Shown: piece by piece, positions 17,612 to 26,657 of the stretch
Position numbering within the stretch: the first letter of the stretch is position 1
Layout: each line of letters begins with the position of its first letter
From: Acidobacteriota bacterium
GTDB taxonomy: Bacteria; Acidobacteriota; Terriglobia; Bryobacterales; Bryobacteraceae
Length of the DNA stretch: 64,000 nt
Reading direction: 5' to 3'
Assembly (NCBI GenBank): GCA_016871155.1
Contig: VFZO01000006.1
Coordinates: 1 to 64,000 of the forward strand
The notes under the pieces: model-generated
What the model saw: only the letters and a program-made list of their open reading frames with translations
What the model was told of the DNA's origin: nothing
Database searches by the model: none
Translations under genes and position numbers: made by a program

Positions 17612-19194
17612 AACTCCTCGCACTCACCCTCTCCCTGGCCGCCTTCGCGCAGGTCCAGCACGAACAGATCGCCAAGGGCGCGGCCGAGGATTGGCTCACC
17701 TACGCCGGCAACTACGCCGGCTGGCGCTACAGCCCGCTCAATCAGATCACCTCCGCCAACGCGAAAAACCTCGCCGCCAAATGGGTTTATCATGTGCCCG
17801 GCGCGCGCGGGTTAAAGAGTTCGCCCATCGTCTACCAGGGCGTCCTTTACGTCACCAACACCAACTCCATCTATGCCATCGATGGGCGCAGCGGCCGCCT
17901 GATCTGGCAGTATGCCGATCCGCGTTCGAAGAGCAACAGCGTCGATCGCGGCGCCGCTATCTGGGGGGATCGCGTCTACTTTACAACCAGCGACAACTAT
18001 CTCGTTGCGCTGAACCGCCACACCGGCGCACTGATCTTCAACAGGAAGTTCGCCGATATCGAACTCGGCACCACCTCCGCCTCCGCGCCGCTAATCGCCA
18101 AGGGCAAAGTGATCGTGGGCAGTTCCGGCGGCGATAGCGGCATGCGCGGCTTTGTCATGGCGCTGTCGGCCGATACGGGCGAGACGCTCTGGAAGACCTA
18201 CACCGTGCCCGCCAAGGGCGAGAAGGGCGCCGAGACCTGGGGCGACCTCATCGACTACGGCGGCGGTGCCGCGTGGCTCTCCGGCACGTTTGATCCCGCC
18301 TCCAACACGCTCTACTGGACCACGGGCAACCCCTGGCCCGACTATAACGGCGACGTTCGCAAGGGCGACAACCTCTACACCTGCTCGCTCATCGCTCTCG
18401 ATCTCAACACCGGCAAAATGAAGTGGTACTTCCAGTTCACGCCGCACGATACTCACGATTGGGACGCGCAGAGCTGGCCCGTGCTTCTCGATACCGAGAT
18501 CGACGGCAAGCCGCGCAAGGCCGTGCTCCACGCCAATCGCAACGGATTCTTCTATGCGCTCGATCGCGAGACCGGCGAATTCCTCCGCGCCACGCAACTC
18601 ATCGACAAAGTCACCTGGGCCAAAGGCATCGATGCCAAGGGCCGGCCCATCGAACTGCCCAACGCGCAGCCAACGCCTCAGGGCAACTGGGTTTGCCCCA
18701 GCGTCAAGGGCGCGACGAATTGGATGGGGCAGTCCTATAATCCGGGCACCGGTCTTTTGTACGTCCTCACGCTGGAACAGTGCGGCATGTACTTTAAGTC
18801 GTCGCAGGAGCCCGTGCCGATGAAGAACTTCTCGGGCGGTGGCGCCACCGAGGAAGGCGGGCAGGTAATCCTCCGCGCGCTCGATCCCAAGACCGGCAAG
18901 CGCACCTGGGAGTACCCGATGACCGGCGTCGGCCGCATGTGGACCGGCACCGTCTCCACGGCCGGCGGAGTTCTCTTCACAGGCGACGACGACGGCCATT
19001 TTGTCGCCCTCGATGCCAAGTCCGGCAGGAACCTCTGGCACTTCAATCTCGGCGAAACACTCACGGCATCGCCGGTTGTGTATTCCATCGACGGCAAACA
19101 GTACGTGGCGATTCCGTCTGCGACCGCGGTCTTCGCATTCGGACTGTTCGAGCGCGCGGTGGGTGTTGAGCCGCCGGTGATCCGGATGCGATAG
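17608..19194 (+). CDS. PQQ-dependent alcohol/sugar dehydrogenase (quinoprotein)
   Basis: 528 residues starting at ATG 17608, inside the cytochrome stop; an apparent upstream extension in this frame is only the shadow of the cytochrome gene. A signal peptide (MKLLALTLSLAAFAQ) leads into an eight-bladed quinoprotein propeller with repeating VYFTTSDNYLVALNRHTG / KTGKRTWEYPM tryptophan-docking motifs. DTHDWDAQSWPVL is the segment that usually holds the catalytic Asp of methanol/ethanol-type dehydrogenases. It lacks the fused cytochrome domain of quinohemoproteins, consistent with the separate diheme cytochrome encoded just upstream. No pqq biosynthesis genes lie in the window. Substrate unknown. 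Confidence 0.9.
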   Translation: MKLLALTLSLAAFAQVQHEQIAKGAAEDWLTYAGNYAGWRYSPLNQITSANAKNLAAKWVYHVPGARGLKSSPIVYQGVLYVTNTNSIYAIDGRSGRLIWQYADPRSKSNSVDRGAAIWGDRVYFTTSDNYLVALNRHTGALIFNRKFADIELGTTSASAPLIAKGKVIVGSSGGDSGMRGFVMALSADTGETLWKTYTVPAKGEKGAETWGDLIDYGGGAAWLSGTFDPASNTLYWTTGNPWPDYNGDVRKGDNLYTCSLIALDLNTGKMKWYFQFTPHDTHDWDAQSWPVLLDTEIDGKPRKAVLHANRNGFFYALDRETGEFLRATQLIDKVTWAKGIDAKGRPIELPNAQPTPQGNWVCPSVKGATNWMGQSYNPGTGLLYVLTLEQCGMYFKSSQEPVPMKNFSGGGATEEGGQVILRALDPKTGKRTWEYPMTGVGRMWTGTVSTAGGVLFTGDDDGHFVALDAKSGRNLWHFNLGETLTASPVVYSIDGKQYVAIPSATAVFAFGLFERAVGVEPPVIRMR

Positions 19195-19367
19195 AGAGTT
19201 AGAACTTTTTTTCGATGCCGGCCTGTTTCAGTACCGGACATGACATCGGGAATGGCCGCGCTCGACATTGGCACCCTCAACGTCGATCATTGTCGCCAGC
19301 CGAAGGGTAGCACCGAGCGTCCCGCCCGCAGAGCCTCGTTCTCCGGTAGAATAAGGCAGCCCGGATC

Positions 19368-20003
19368 ATGCACGGCCACCGTCATCCATTCTTCGTCCGC
19401 CTCACGCACTGGCTGGCGGCACTTGCGCTCTTGACTCTGCTCGTGACCGGCGCGGCGATCCTCCTCTCTCACCCCCGTTTCTACTGGGGCGAAACGGGCA
19501 ATCTGAATGAGGAGCCGCTCTTCACGCTTCCCCTGCCGGCATCGCGGGGCAGCGTACCCACCGGCTACGGCTTCGTGCTCGCGGATCAGAACGGCTGGGC
19601 GCGAAGCTATCATTTTCTCTCGGCATGGCTCATCGCCATTACGGGGCTGTTCTACGTGTCCCTCGGCGTCGCCTCCCGGCACGTCGCCCGGAAGCTGGTT
19701 CCGAACGGTCCGCCGCCGCCGGGCACCTACAACAATCTCCAGCGCGTCACGTATCTCCTCGTCGTTTTCGCCGCGCTTCCGTTAATGATCTGGACCGGCC
19801 TTGCCATGTCGCCCGCGTTTGTCGCCGCCGTGCCATTCACCGCCACGCTCTTCGGCGGTCAACAATCGGCGCGGACCATCCACTTTTTCACCACCGTTTT
19901 TCTCGCCGCGTTCCTGCTCGTCCATCTCGTCAAGGTGTACCAGGCCGGCTTCCGCTCTCACGTCACGGCCATGATTTTCGGCACATCGAAGGAGTCCCAA
20001 TGA
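19368..20003 (+). CDS. Cytochrome b/b6-type membrane subunit
   Basis: 211 residues with four hydrophobic segments and histidines placed as in di-heme b561/FdnI-type membrane anchors: RLTHWLAALALLTLLVTG, SYHFLSAWLIAITGLF, LVVFAALPLMIWTGLAMSP and TIHFFTTVFLAAFLLVHLV. The TGA overlaps the ATG of the molybdoenzyme gene. Such pairs pass electrons between a periplasmic sulfite-oxidase-fold Mo enzyme and the quinone pool, in the manner of MsrPQ, though the protein is shaped more like a FdnI-type cytochrome than like MsrQ. A 173-base gap without recognisable signals precedes it. Confidence 0.85.
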   Translation: MHGHRHPFFVRLTHWLAALALLTLLVTGAAILLSHPRFYWGETGNLNEEPLFTLPLPASRGSVPTGYGFVLADQNGWARSYHFLSAWLIAITGLFYVSLGVASRHVARKLVPNGPPPPGTYNNLQRVTYLLVVFAALPLMIWTGLAMSPAFVAAVPFTATLFGGQQSARTIHFFTTVFLAAFLLVHLVKVYQAGFRSHVTAMIFGTSKESQ

Positions 20004-20728
20004 GTACCACTCGCCGCAACCTCATCGTAACCGCCGCATCCGCCGCGGGTGTCGCAACCGCGGCCAAGGTGGCCGGCGCAAATGGACTGCTTGCCCCGGA
20101 CGGCTACGGCCAATCGCTCACATACGCGGCACAACGCCTTGCAACGGGCCACGCTCCTGCGCGCGAGTTCGACCGCTCCCAGATCTCCGCGAAGCCTTAC
20201 CAGAACGGTAAGCCGCCCTCGCAGGCTGACTACCAGCGCCACGTATCCGAAGACTTCGCCAATTGGCGGCTCTCCATCGAAGGAATGGTGGACCGCCCCC
20301 TCACTCTGACCGTCGCCGATATCCGCGCCATGCCGCTTTCCAACCAGATTACGCACCTCGCCTGCGAAGAGGGTTGGTCCTACATCGCAGAGTGGGGCGG
20401 CGTTCGGCTCTCCCACCTTCTGGAGCAGGCCGGCACGCAGGCCGCCGCCAAGTATGTCATCTACTTTTCCGTGCAGGCCAGCCGGTGGGACAGTATCGAT
20501 ATATCCGAAGCTCTTCAGCCCCAAACCATCGTGGCCCATCGAATGAACGGCGCCGAAATCCCCACGGGTTTTGGTGCGCCGTTGCGCATGCGCGTACCTA
20601 GGCAGCTCGGTTATAAGAGCATCAAGTACATGAACCGGATCGTCGTCGCCGCCGATCTCAAGTCCTTCCGTAAGGGCCTCGGTTCCGGAGCCGCCGAAGC
20701 AGGTTATCAGTGGTACGCCGGCATCTGA
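20000..20728 (+). CDS. Molybdopterin-dependent oxidoreductase of the sulfite-oxidase fold
   Basis: 242 residues starting at ATG 20000 inside the cytochrome b stop. A Tat signal (STTRRNLIVTAASAAGVATAAK) fits export of a folded cofactor-bound enzyme. The catalytic domain includes FANWRLSIEGMVDRPLTLTV, LACEEGWSYIAEWGGVRL (the cysteine is the usual molybdenum ligand) and a closing PRQLGYKSIKYMNRI. It is shorter than eukaryotic sulfite oxidase, with no dimerisation domain, and comparable to YedY/MsrP. Cytochrome b is its membrane partner. Substrate could be a sulfoxide, sulfite or another small molecule. Confidence 0.88.
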   Translation: MSTTRRNLIVTAASAAGVATAAKVAGANGLLAPDGYGQSLTYAAQRLATGHAPAREFDRSQISAKPYQNGKPPSQADYQRHVSEDFANWRLSIEGMVDRPLTLTVADIRAMPLSNQITHLACEEGWSYIAEWGGVRLSHLLEQAGTQAAAKYVIYFSVQASRWDSIDISEALQPQTIVAHRMNGAEIPTGFGAPLRMRVPRQLGYKSIKYMNRIVVAADLKSFRKGLGSGAAEAGYQWYAGI

Positions 20729-20735
20729 ACCTGCT

Positions 20736-21545
20736 CTACCGCGCCGGCGCAAACACCGCCAGCGACGAGCAAACCGCCCGCCCGGTCCCGAATAGCGTCT
20801 CCGCCGCGCCTGTCTCCGGGTTCCGCATCGCCAGCGTCGTGGACCCGCCCCCGTCCAGATTCAGCGCGTCGAACACACCGAAGTACTCGGCCAGCATCGC
20901 CGCCGCCTCGCGCACCGGCATCTTCTCCGCTGTCATCAGGAATAGGGAGCTCCGGTCTTCTGATAACCCGATCAGCGTTCGGGACGTTCGCACGTCGTAC
21001 CACGATTTCTCCGGCCCATAGCCCGCCGGTCCCCCTGGCTCAAGATCCACGCCATAAACCGGTATGGTCACCCGGCCGCCCGAAATCACTTGCGCGGACC
21101 CCGCCACCGCCACCCGCGCCGTTCCATCGAAACCCGCCTGCACGATCGACGCTTGGTTTTCTTTGCCGATCACCAGCGCTGGCGCATTCGGCACCAGTGC
21201 ATAGGACTGCCGCGGCTTCTCGAAGTCTGAGTACTTGATTCCATCGGCCACCGCCAGGCCAATCAGATTGCACTCGGTATCTTGCGACGGGAACGGCTCG
21301 AAGAAATGCGCGTTCAGTGCAATCTGGGCGCCCGTCTTTTCCAGGAACGCGAGCGTGGTCTCCCGAACCGCCTCGCGGCTGCCGCTGGGCGGCGTCAGCG
21401 CGAATCGCAGCCCGGGAGTCCGAAGATCGATCTTGACGATCCGGGCGGCTTCGCGTTCGAAAATCGTGACGCCTAAATACGGAGTCCTCGCTGTCTCCGC
21501 TCCGCGCAGAGCGAAAACCGCGAGGACTCCCAATACCGGCCGCAA
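20736..21545 (-). CDS. Phosphodiester glycosidase (NAGPA-like) family protein
   Basis: 269 residues with a short hydrophobic N-terminus (MRPVLGVLAVFAL). The domain is the one shared with lysosomal uncovering enzyme NAGPA. Hallmarks are QIALNAHFFEPF, WYDVRTSRTLIGLSEDRSSLFLM and the strongly conserved NLDGGGSTTLAM. These enzymes cleave sugar-phosphodiester bonds, for instance in cell-wall or capsule polymers, and in bacteria they are generally exported. It is convergent with the molybdoenzyme gene (seven bases between stops) and closely follows the MerR regulator gene on the same strand, four bases after its stop, so it may be part of that transcript. Confidence 0.88.
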   Translation of the reverse strand: MRPVLGVLAVFALRGAETARTPYLGVTIFEREAARIVKIDLRTPGLRFALTPPSGSREAVRETTLAFLEKTGAQIALNAHFFEPFPSQDTECNLIGLAVADGIKYSDFEKPRQSYALVPNAPALVIGKENQASIVQAGFDGTARVAVAGSAQVISGGRVTIPVYGVDLEPGGPAGYGPEKSWYDVRTSRTLIGLSEDRSSLFLMTAEKMPVREAAAMLAEYFGVFDALNLDGGGSTTLAMRNPETGAAETLFGTGRAVCSSLAVFAPAR

Positions 21546-21549
21546 TCCG

Positions 21550-22062
21550 TTAGACCGCGCGCGCGCGCCGGGACGGCGTGGCGTTCTCCCTCGACGGAGC
21601 CTTCCGCGTCGTCATCTTCGGCGGTGCGGAAAGCCGCTTCGCCTGATCCGTCACGCACACCAGAAACATCGGCTGGTCGGCGTTCTTCAGGATGTCGATA
21701 ATGGTGGTGCCGTTCGTCTCCAGGAAAATAGACTTCCCGTCCGTTACCAGATGCCAATCGCTGTCCGCGCTCAAAATCTCGCTCAACCGCTTGCCCATCT
21801 CCTTTTGCAGGAACCGCAGCACGCGGCGAATCTTCTGGAGCGAAAATCCCTTCCGCCGCAACTCGGCGATCACGGCGATCTCAATCGCCTCCTCTGTCAG
21901 ATAGATCCGTTTGTGCCCCTCGTGGCGCGGCGACACGACTTTCTGTTCATCCCACCACTGCAGTTGTCGAAGGCTCACACCCGTGATCACGGAAATTTCG
22001 CTCGACGTAAACTCCTTACTAGTGGCCTCTGAATCAGTACGTGTCTTTTTTGTTTTGAACAT
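21550..22062 (-). CDS. MerR family transcriptional regulator
   Basis: 170 residues. A winged helix-turn-helix of the MerR type occupies about residues 20-88: FTSSEISVITGVSLRQLQWWDEQKVV, then KRIYLTEEAIEIAVIAELRRKGFSL and IRRVLRFLQ. The C-terminal part has no metal-binding cysteines of the classical metal sensors; it may bind an organic effector or act as a repressor. The gene is divergent from a MATE efflux gene across a 61-base AT-rich gap, so control of that pump is a natural inference, and it lies directly upstream of the glycosidase gene on its own strand. Confidence 0.85.
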   Translation of the reverse strand: MFKTKKTRTDSEATSKEFTSSEISVITGVSLRQLQWWDEQKVVSPRHEGHKRIYLTEEAIEIAVIAELRRKGFSLQKIRRVLRFLQKEMGKRLSEILSADSDWHLVTDGKSIFLETNGTTIIDILKNADQPMFLVCVTDQAKRLSAPPKMTTRKAPSRENATPSRRARAV

Positions 22063-22123
22063 AAAATGTGTTTTCCGTTTTTGAAAAAACCTGGACTACT
22101 CGATTGTACGAAACTGGAAAAGA

Positions 22124-23464
22124 ATGTCAACGGGAATGATGATGCTCCGCTCGGAGCTTCGTCCAATGCTTCGTCTCGCGCTTCCTTTGGTCGCCGCCGA
22201 ACTCGGTTGGATGGCCATGGGTGTTGTCGATACCATCATGGCCGGACACGCCGGCCGCCAACTGCTGGGCGCGGTCGCCCTCGGGCATGGGCTGTACTAC
22301 ACCTTCGCAGTCTTCGGCGTCGGGATGATTCTCGGACTCGACACTCTCATTTCGCAGGCCTTTGGACGCAAGGACTTAGACGACTGCCGCCGCTCGCTCG
22401 CCGCCGGTCTCGCCGTTAGCGTCCTGATTACTCCACCCCTCATGGCCGCGGCGTTCTCCATGGGCCCGGTCATGGATTGGTTCCGGATCGACGTCGAGCT
22501 GCGGGAGACGACACAGGGCTACTTGAACGCCGTCGCTCTTGGAACTCTCCCATTGATGCTCTATTCCTCGTTGCGTCGCTTCCTTCAGGCCCAAGATATA
22601 GTGCGCCCTGTGACGTTCGCGCTCGTTTCTGCAAATATCGTAAACATTATTGCCAATTATGTTTTGATTTACGGCGAATATGGCTTTCCAAAATTGGGTG
22701 CCGCCGGCGCAGGGTACGCTACGACGCTGTCCCGTCTCTACATGGTGGCCGTGTTGACGGTCGCTGTTGCCCGGCGGAATGGCTGGGCCGGTTGGACCGC
22801 CTGGCCGGGTTGGCCGCGCATCGCCGAGGTCTGCCGCCTGGGCCTGCCCGCGGCGATACAAATTTCTTTCGAAGTGGCGATCTTCGCGCTGACCACCACA
22901 ATGCTCGGCGCGCTCGGTCCCGTCGCCATCGGCGGCCATCAGATCGCCCTGAATCTCGCCAGCGTCACGTACATGATCCCCCTCGGCATCTCCTCGGCCG
23001 CCGCCGTGCGGGTAGGGCAGGCGATCGGCCGGCGGGATGCGGCCGGCGCCAGCCAGGCCGGCTGGGTGGGCATCGCCCTCGGCGCGGGTTTCATGCTCGC
23101 TTCCGCGGCGGTGTTCCTGTTCGCGCCGGGCCTGCTGGCTCGCATCTATTCGAGCGACGCGGAAATCATCGAAACGGCCATCGCGCTGCTCGCCATCGCC
23201 GCGTGTTTTCAGTTCTTCGATGGCGTGCAAGCCGTCGCCACCGGCGCGCTCCGCGGCCTTGGAGACACGCGAACCGCCATGGCTGCTCATGTCGTCTGTT
23301 ACTGGTTTCTCGGCCTGCCACTCGGTTGGTGGCTCACCTATCGGGCTGGCTGGGGCGCGCGCGGCCTCTGGACCGGATTGAGCTTCGCCCTCATACTGAT
23401 AGGAGTCATTCTGTTGATGGCATGGCGCCGCCAACTTGCAAAAACCACGCAATGGTCCTCATGA
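22124..23464 (+). CDS. MATE family efflux transporter (NorM-like)
   Basis: 446 residues, with about 12 membrane segments in two similar halves. MATE landmarks are PLVAAELGWMAMGVVDTIMAGHAG in the first half and GPVAIGGHQIALNLASVTYMIPLGISSAAAVRVG in the second, with GALRGLGDTRTAM later. These inner-membrane antiporters export drugs or metabolites using sodium or proton gradients. It is divergent from the MerR gene, and its TGA overlaps the ATG of the DUF4288-like gene. A GGAAAAG sits just ahead of the ATG. Confidence 0.93.
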   Translation: MSTGMMMLRSELRPMLRLALPLVAAELGWMAMGVVDTIMAGHAGRQLLGAVALGHGLYYTFAVFGVGMILGLDTLISQAFGRKDLDDCRRSLAAGLAVSVLITPPLMAAAFSMGPVMDWFRIDVELRETTQGYLNAVALGTLPLMLYSSLRRFLQAQDIVRPVTFALVSANIVNIIANYVLIYGEYGFPKLGAAGAGYATTLSRLYMVAVLTVAVARRNGWAGWTAWPGWPRIAEVCRLGLPAAIQISFEVAIFALTTTMLGALGPVAIGGHQIALNLASVTYMIPLGISSAAAVRVGQAIGRRDAAGASQAGWVGIALGAGFMLASAAVFLFAPGLLARIYSSDAEIIETAIALLAIAACFQFFDGVQAVATGALRGLGDTRTAMAAHVVCYWFLGLPLGWWLTYRAGWGARGLWTGLSFALILIGVILLMAWRRQLAKTTQWSS

Positions 23465-23835
23465 AAATCTGGTATCTCGCCGAACTGGTTACCGAAGTCA
23501 AAGTCGAAGATGAGCTCTCCAGTGCCGTCCACTTTGATCTTCACGCCGTTCTGGCCGACTCCGCCCTGGATGCGTACAACAAAGCGCTCGTCATCGGCCG
23601 CGACAAAAACAAGAAGTACCTCCGGCAGGAGGACGGCAAGTTCCTCCAGTTCGTTTTCCGCGGCCTGAATGATCTCGTCGCCATGGACGAGGAGTTCGCC
23701 GACGGCGCCCGCCTCCTGTTCCGAGCACAGCCCTCGATGTCGGAGGAAGAGATACAGAACGTCGTCACTCCGCGTGAATACCTCCGCGCCATGCAGGCCG
23801 AGGGATTTTCCGGCGGTAGCGAGACCATTCAATAG
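23461..23835 (+). CDS. DUF4288-like small protein
   Basis: 124 residues starting at an ATG that overlaps the MATE stop by four bases; the apparent longer frame upstream is the MATE gene's shadow. The sequence MKIWYLAELVTEVKV, then HAVLADSALDAYNKALVIGR and FRGLNDLVAMDEEFADGARLL, is consistent with the DUF4288 family, cytosolic proteins of unknown function. The tight coupling with the pump suggests co-expression. I see no catalytic motif. Confidence 0.72.
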   Translation: MKIWYLAELVTEVKVEDELSSAVHFDLHAVLADSALDAYNKALVIGRDKNKKYLRQEDGKFLQFVFRGLNDLVAMDEEFADGARLLFRAQPSMSEEEIQNVVTPREYLRAMQAEGFSGGSETIQ

Positions 23836-23861
23836 CCGGCCGAAAGAGTTATCCTCGGGGA

Positions 23862-25631
23862 ATGCTGCGTTATATCGCTATTCTCGCCGCCGCCGGCCTG
23901 CATGCCCAACCCTCCATCACCACCTACGCTGGATCGGGCGCCGTAGCCTTCGCCGGTGACAGCGGCCCGGCCACTGCGGCCGCCTTCAGCCGGCCTATTT
24001 ATCTGCATGCCGATGGCTCCGGCAACATCTACGTCGCCGACGAAAATAATCTGCGCATCCGGCGCATCAATGCGAGCGGCGTGGTCACGACCTTCGCCGG
24101 CAACGGCGCCCGCGGCTTTTCCGGCGACGGCGGCCCAGCCACCCAGGCGTCGCTCAACGGACCTGCCGGGCTATGTGGAGACGCGGCCGGCAATATCTAC
24201 ATCAACGATGTCCTGAACCACCGGATCCGCCGCGTTGATTCGAACGGCATCATTACGACCTTTGCCGGCAACGGCAACGCCGCCACCTCCGGCGATGGCG
24301 GACCCGCCGCGCAGGCCGGCATCTGGCTCCCCATTCGCTGCGCATTCAACGGCAACAACGAGATGTTTATCGCCGAGCAGGGCGGCCATCGCATCCGCAG
24401 GATCTCGGGCGGAACCATTTCCACGGTCGCCGGTAACGGGACCCGTGGTTTTTCCGGTGACAACGGGCCGGCCTCCGCCGCCGTGCTCGACAACCCGACC
24501 GCCATCGCCATCGACTTCTCCGGCAACGTCTTTTTCTCCGACCAGTTCAATCACCGCATCCGCCGCATCAATCCAGCGGGCCAAATCACCACCATCGCCG
24601 GCACAGGCACGGCAGGCTTCGCCGGTGACGGCGGCGCCGCCCTCACGGCACAGTTGAACTTCCCTGGCGGGCTCGCCGTCGACCAGGGCGGAGTGCTTTA
24701 CGTCGCCGATAGTCCCAACCAGCGCATCCGCCGCATCGTACCGGGAGGTGCCATCGCCACGGTGGCCGGCAGCGGCGCGGCCGGTTTTGGCGGTGACAAT
24801 GGCAATCCCGCCAACGCACTTCTGAATGGCCCATTTGGCCTGGTGCTGGACAATGCCGGCGCACTCTACATCGCGGATTCGGGGAACAACCGCATACGCC
24901 GCGTCACCCAACTCGCTCCCGCCGCCGCTCCCGACATTCCGGCCAACGGCGTCACCAATGGCGCCAGCTTTGCGCCCGGTGTCTCGCGGGGCGGGTTGGC
25001 CACCATCTTTGGCCGCCACCTGTCGACTGTGAATGGTGTGGTGGTGACGGCGGAACGCCCTTGGCCCGTGCAGCTCAACGGTGTCGGCGTGACCGTCAAC
25101 GGCACGCAGGCGCGCATCTACAGTCTGGTGCGCTTGAACGGCCAGGAGCAGTTGAGCTTTCAGGTTCCGTTCGACATCAGCGGCGTCACGGCGGAAGTTG
25201 TCGTCAACAACAACGGGACCTCCGCAACCGTACGGACCACGCTCGCCGATGCGGCGCCCGGCATCTTTCTTATCGATGCCGCCAACGGAGCGTTCACACA
25301 CGCCGATTTCGGAGTCGTCGCCGTCTCCCGCCCCGCCGCGCGCGGCGAAGTGTTGATCGGCTTCCTCACGGGCCTCGGCCCCGTCACGCCGCCGGTCGCG
25401 CCCGGTGCGCCCGCCCCCGGCGCGGAGCCGCTGGCAAGAACCAATGTGACTCCGGTAGTCACCATCGGCGGCCAAACCGCGCAGGTCCTCTTCAGCGGCC
25501 TGGCCCCCGGTTTCATCGGCCTCTACCAGATCAACTTCCAAGTGCCGCAGACCGCCCCCATGGGCAGCATCGACGTGGTCATCGCCTCCGGCGGCGTGAA
25601 CAGTAACACGGCGAAGTTGGAGATCCGCTAG
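23862..25631 (+). CDS. Secreted NHL-repeat protein with Solibacter-type C-terminal domain
   Basis: 589 residues with signal peptide MLRYIAILAAAGLHAQ. Six NHL propeller repeats of about 55 residues follow, each with GFSGDGGPAxxAxLNxPxGLA and xNIYVADxxNxRIRR elements. From about residue 360 there is a distinct beta domain starting NGVTNGASFAPGVSRGGLATIFG and containing LSFQVPFDISG and PGFIGLYQINFQVP, the pattern I associate with the Solibacter uncharacterised C-terminal domain (TIGR03437). This domain is abundant in Bryobacterales and is one reason for the proposed taxonomy. Function is unknown; surface attachment or secretion is a guess. Confidence 0.85.
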   Translation: MLRYIAILAAAGLHAQPSITTYAGSGAVAFAGDSGPATAAAFSRPIYLHADGSGNIYVADENNLRIRRINASGVVTTFAGNGARGFSGDGGPATQASLNGPAGLCGDAAGNIYINDVLNHRIRRVDSNGIITTFAGNGNAATSGDGGPAAQAGIWLPIRCAFNGNNEMFIAEQGGHRIRRISGGTISTVAGNGTRGFSGDNGPASAAVLDNPTAIAIDFSGNVFFSDQFNHRIRRINPAGQITTIAGTGTAGFAGDGGAALTAQLNFPGGLAVDQGGVLYVADSPNQRIRRIVPGGAIATVAGSGAAGFGGDNGNPANALLNGPFGLVLDNAGALYIADSGNNRIRRVTQLAPAAAPDIPANGVTNGASFAPGVSRGGLATIFGRHLSTVNGVVVTAERPWPVQLNGVGVTVNGTQARIYSLVRLNGQEQLSFQVPFDISGVTAEVVVNNNGTSATVRTTLADAAPGIFLIDAANGAFTHADFGVVAVSRPAARGEVLIGFLTGLGPVTPPVAPGAPAPGAEPLARTNVTPVVTIGGQTAQVLFSGLAPGFIGLYQINFQVPQTAPMGSIDVVIASGGVNSNTAKLEIR

Positions 25632-26335
25632 CGGACGGTCGCCGCCACCGTTCTCCGGCCCTCCCGCTCAATCACTATCTGATTCGGCGTCAATTTGTCG
25701 TGCCGCACCCGCCGCCACCCGGCGGGCGTCTGCGTGAACACATCCCGAATCAACACTGCGTTCACAACAGTCTCCGTGGCCCCCGTAATCATCCACGCCA
25801 CGACCGTTAGCCGGTCCTTATCGTGCCCGGCCCACAGAATGTCCATCCGGACCGTCCGGCGCTCGGGCGGGATGTCCAGCATCTGCGTCAGTTGCCGCTG
25901 CGAGCCCGCTCGGTCAAAAACCGTCCGGCCGAACCGGTCGACGCTGATCCACTCCGCGTCGTCCAACTCGTTGGAAATCTTCAGCAAGTCCTCTACGTTT
26001 TTGGCCGCGCGAAGCGCCTCGAACTGCTTCCCGTAGATGGCGGCGGCAGTGGCCACAGCATCTTGCCCCAACAGAGGCCACGCCAGGAATGCCACCGGTA
26101 CCAGGATGCGATAGGCGAGCAGGTGCAGGCAGATCGCCAGCACGCTTCCAGCGGCGGCAGCCAATAAGCCGGAGAACGGTTCATCCCGCCACGCACGCAC
26201 GGCATCGCACAGCAGCCCATGCACCTCGCGCAGCGAGACTCGCCCCTGGCAGCGCTGGCGGTATACTGCGCGCATCTCATCGCCAAACTCCTTCCGGACT
26301 CTCGCCGGATAGAGGCTCAACAAGAAATCGATCAC
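25628..26335 (-). CDS. PadR-linked membrane protein of unknown function
   Basis: 235 residues, GTG start one base after the PadR stop, so the two are co-transcribed. The N-terminus reads LLSLYPARVRKEFGDEMRAVY, a motif also seen in the PadR-linked gene at 59943. Two membrane segments follow at about residues 55-95 (LLAAAAGSVLAICLHLL, RILVPVAFLAWPLLGQ). The C-terminal half is a soluble beta-rich domain (VRMDILWAGHDKDRLTVVAWMITG) like NTF2-fold or lipoprotein-like domains. Its last four bases overlap the convergent NHL gene. I cannot name the family. Confidence 0.7.
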   Translation of the reverse strand: MIDFLLSLYPARVRKEFGDEMRAVYRQRCQGRVSLREVHGLLCDAVRAWRDEPFSGLLAAAAGSVLAICLHLLAYRILVPVAFLAWPLLGQDAVATAAAIYGKQFEALRAAKNVEDLLKISNELDDAEWISVDRFGRTVFDRAGSQRQLTQMLDIPPERRTVRMDILWAGHDKDRLTVVAWMITGATETVVNAVLIRDVFTQTPAGWRRVRHDKLTPNQIVIEREGRRTVAATVR

Positions 26336-26336
26336 G

Positions 26337-26657
26337 CTACACCTCCCGCAGCCGCGCGCCGGCCGCCCTGCTCAAATTTCGCATTCGCTCTACATCGGCG
26401 GCCAGCGCGGTCCGGCCGGTTTTGGTTAAGCGGTACGACTGCTTGTCTCGCGAAGTGTCGTCCGTATCGAACCGTTCGATCCACTTGGATTCCACCAGCC
26501 GCCGCAGCGCGCCATATAGCGTTCCCGTGCTCAGCCGGACCCGGCCCTGGCTGAGCTCTTCCACGTCCTTCAGCAAGGCATAGCCGTGCCGGGGCACCTC
26601 GGCCAGGCTCGTCAGGATCAGGAAAACGGGTTCGCTCAGCGGCTCCACATGTCGCAT
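26337..26657 (-). CDS. PadR family transcriptional regulator
   Basis: 106 residues, the size of short (subfamily 2) PadR repressors. The winged helix is clear: PVFLILTSLAEVPRHGYALLKDVEELSQ, RLSTGTLYGALRRLVESKWIE and SYRLTKTGRTAL. PadR proteins often repress their own operon and release DNA on binding a small molecule. The start codon lies within a palindrome of ATGTCG/CGACAT arms, which looks like an autoregulatory operator. The partner membrane gene begins one base downstream. It is divergent from the ATL gene. Confidence 0.9.
   Translation of the reverse strand: MRHVEPLSEPVFLILTSLAEVPRHGYALLKDVEELSQGRVRLSTGTLYGALRRLVESKWIERFDTDDTSRDKQSYRLTKTGRTALAADVERMRNLSRAAGARLREV

Noticed and set aside
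19195-19367. Possible RNA gene or terminator between the two redox pairs
   Set aside because: Apart from a run of T near 19206 without a stem I find neither hairpin nor cloverleaf.
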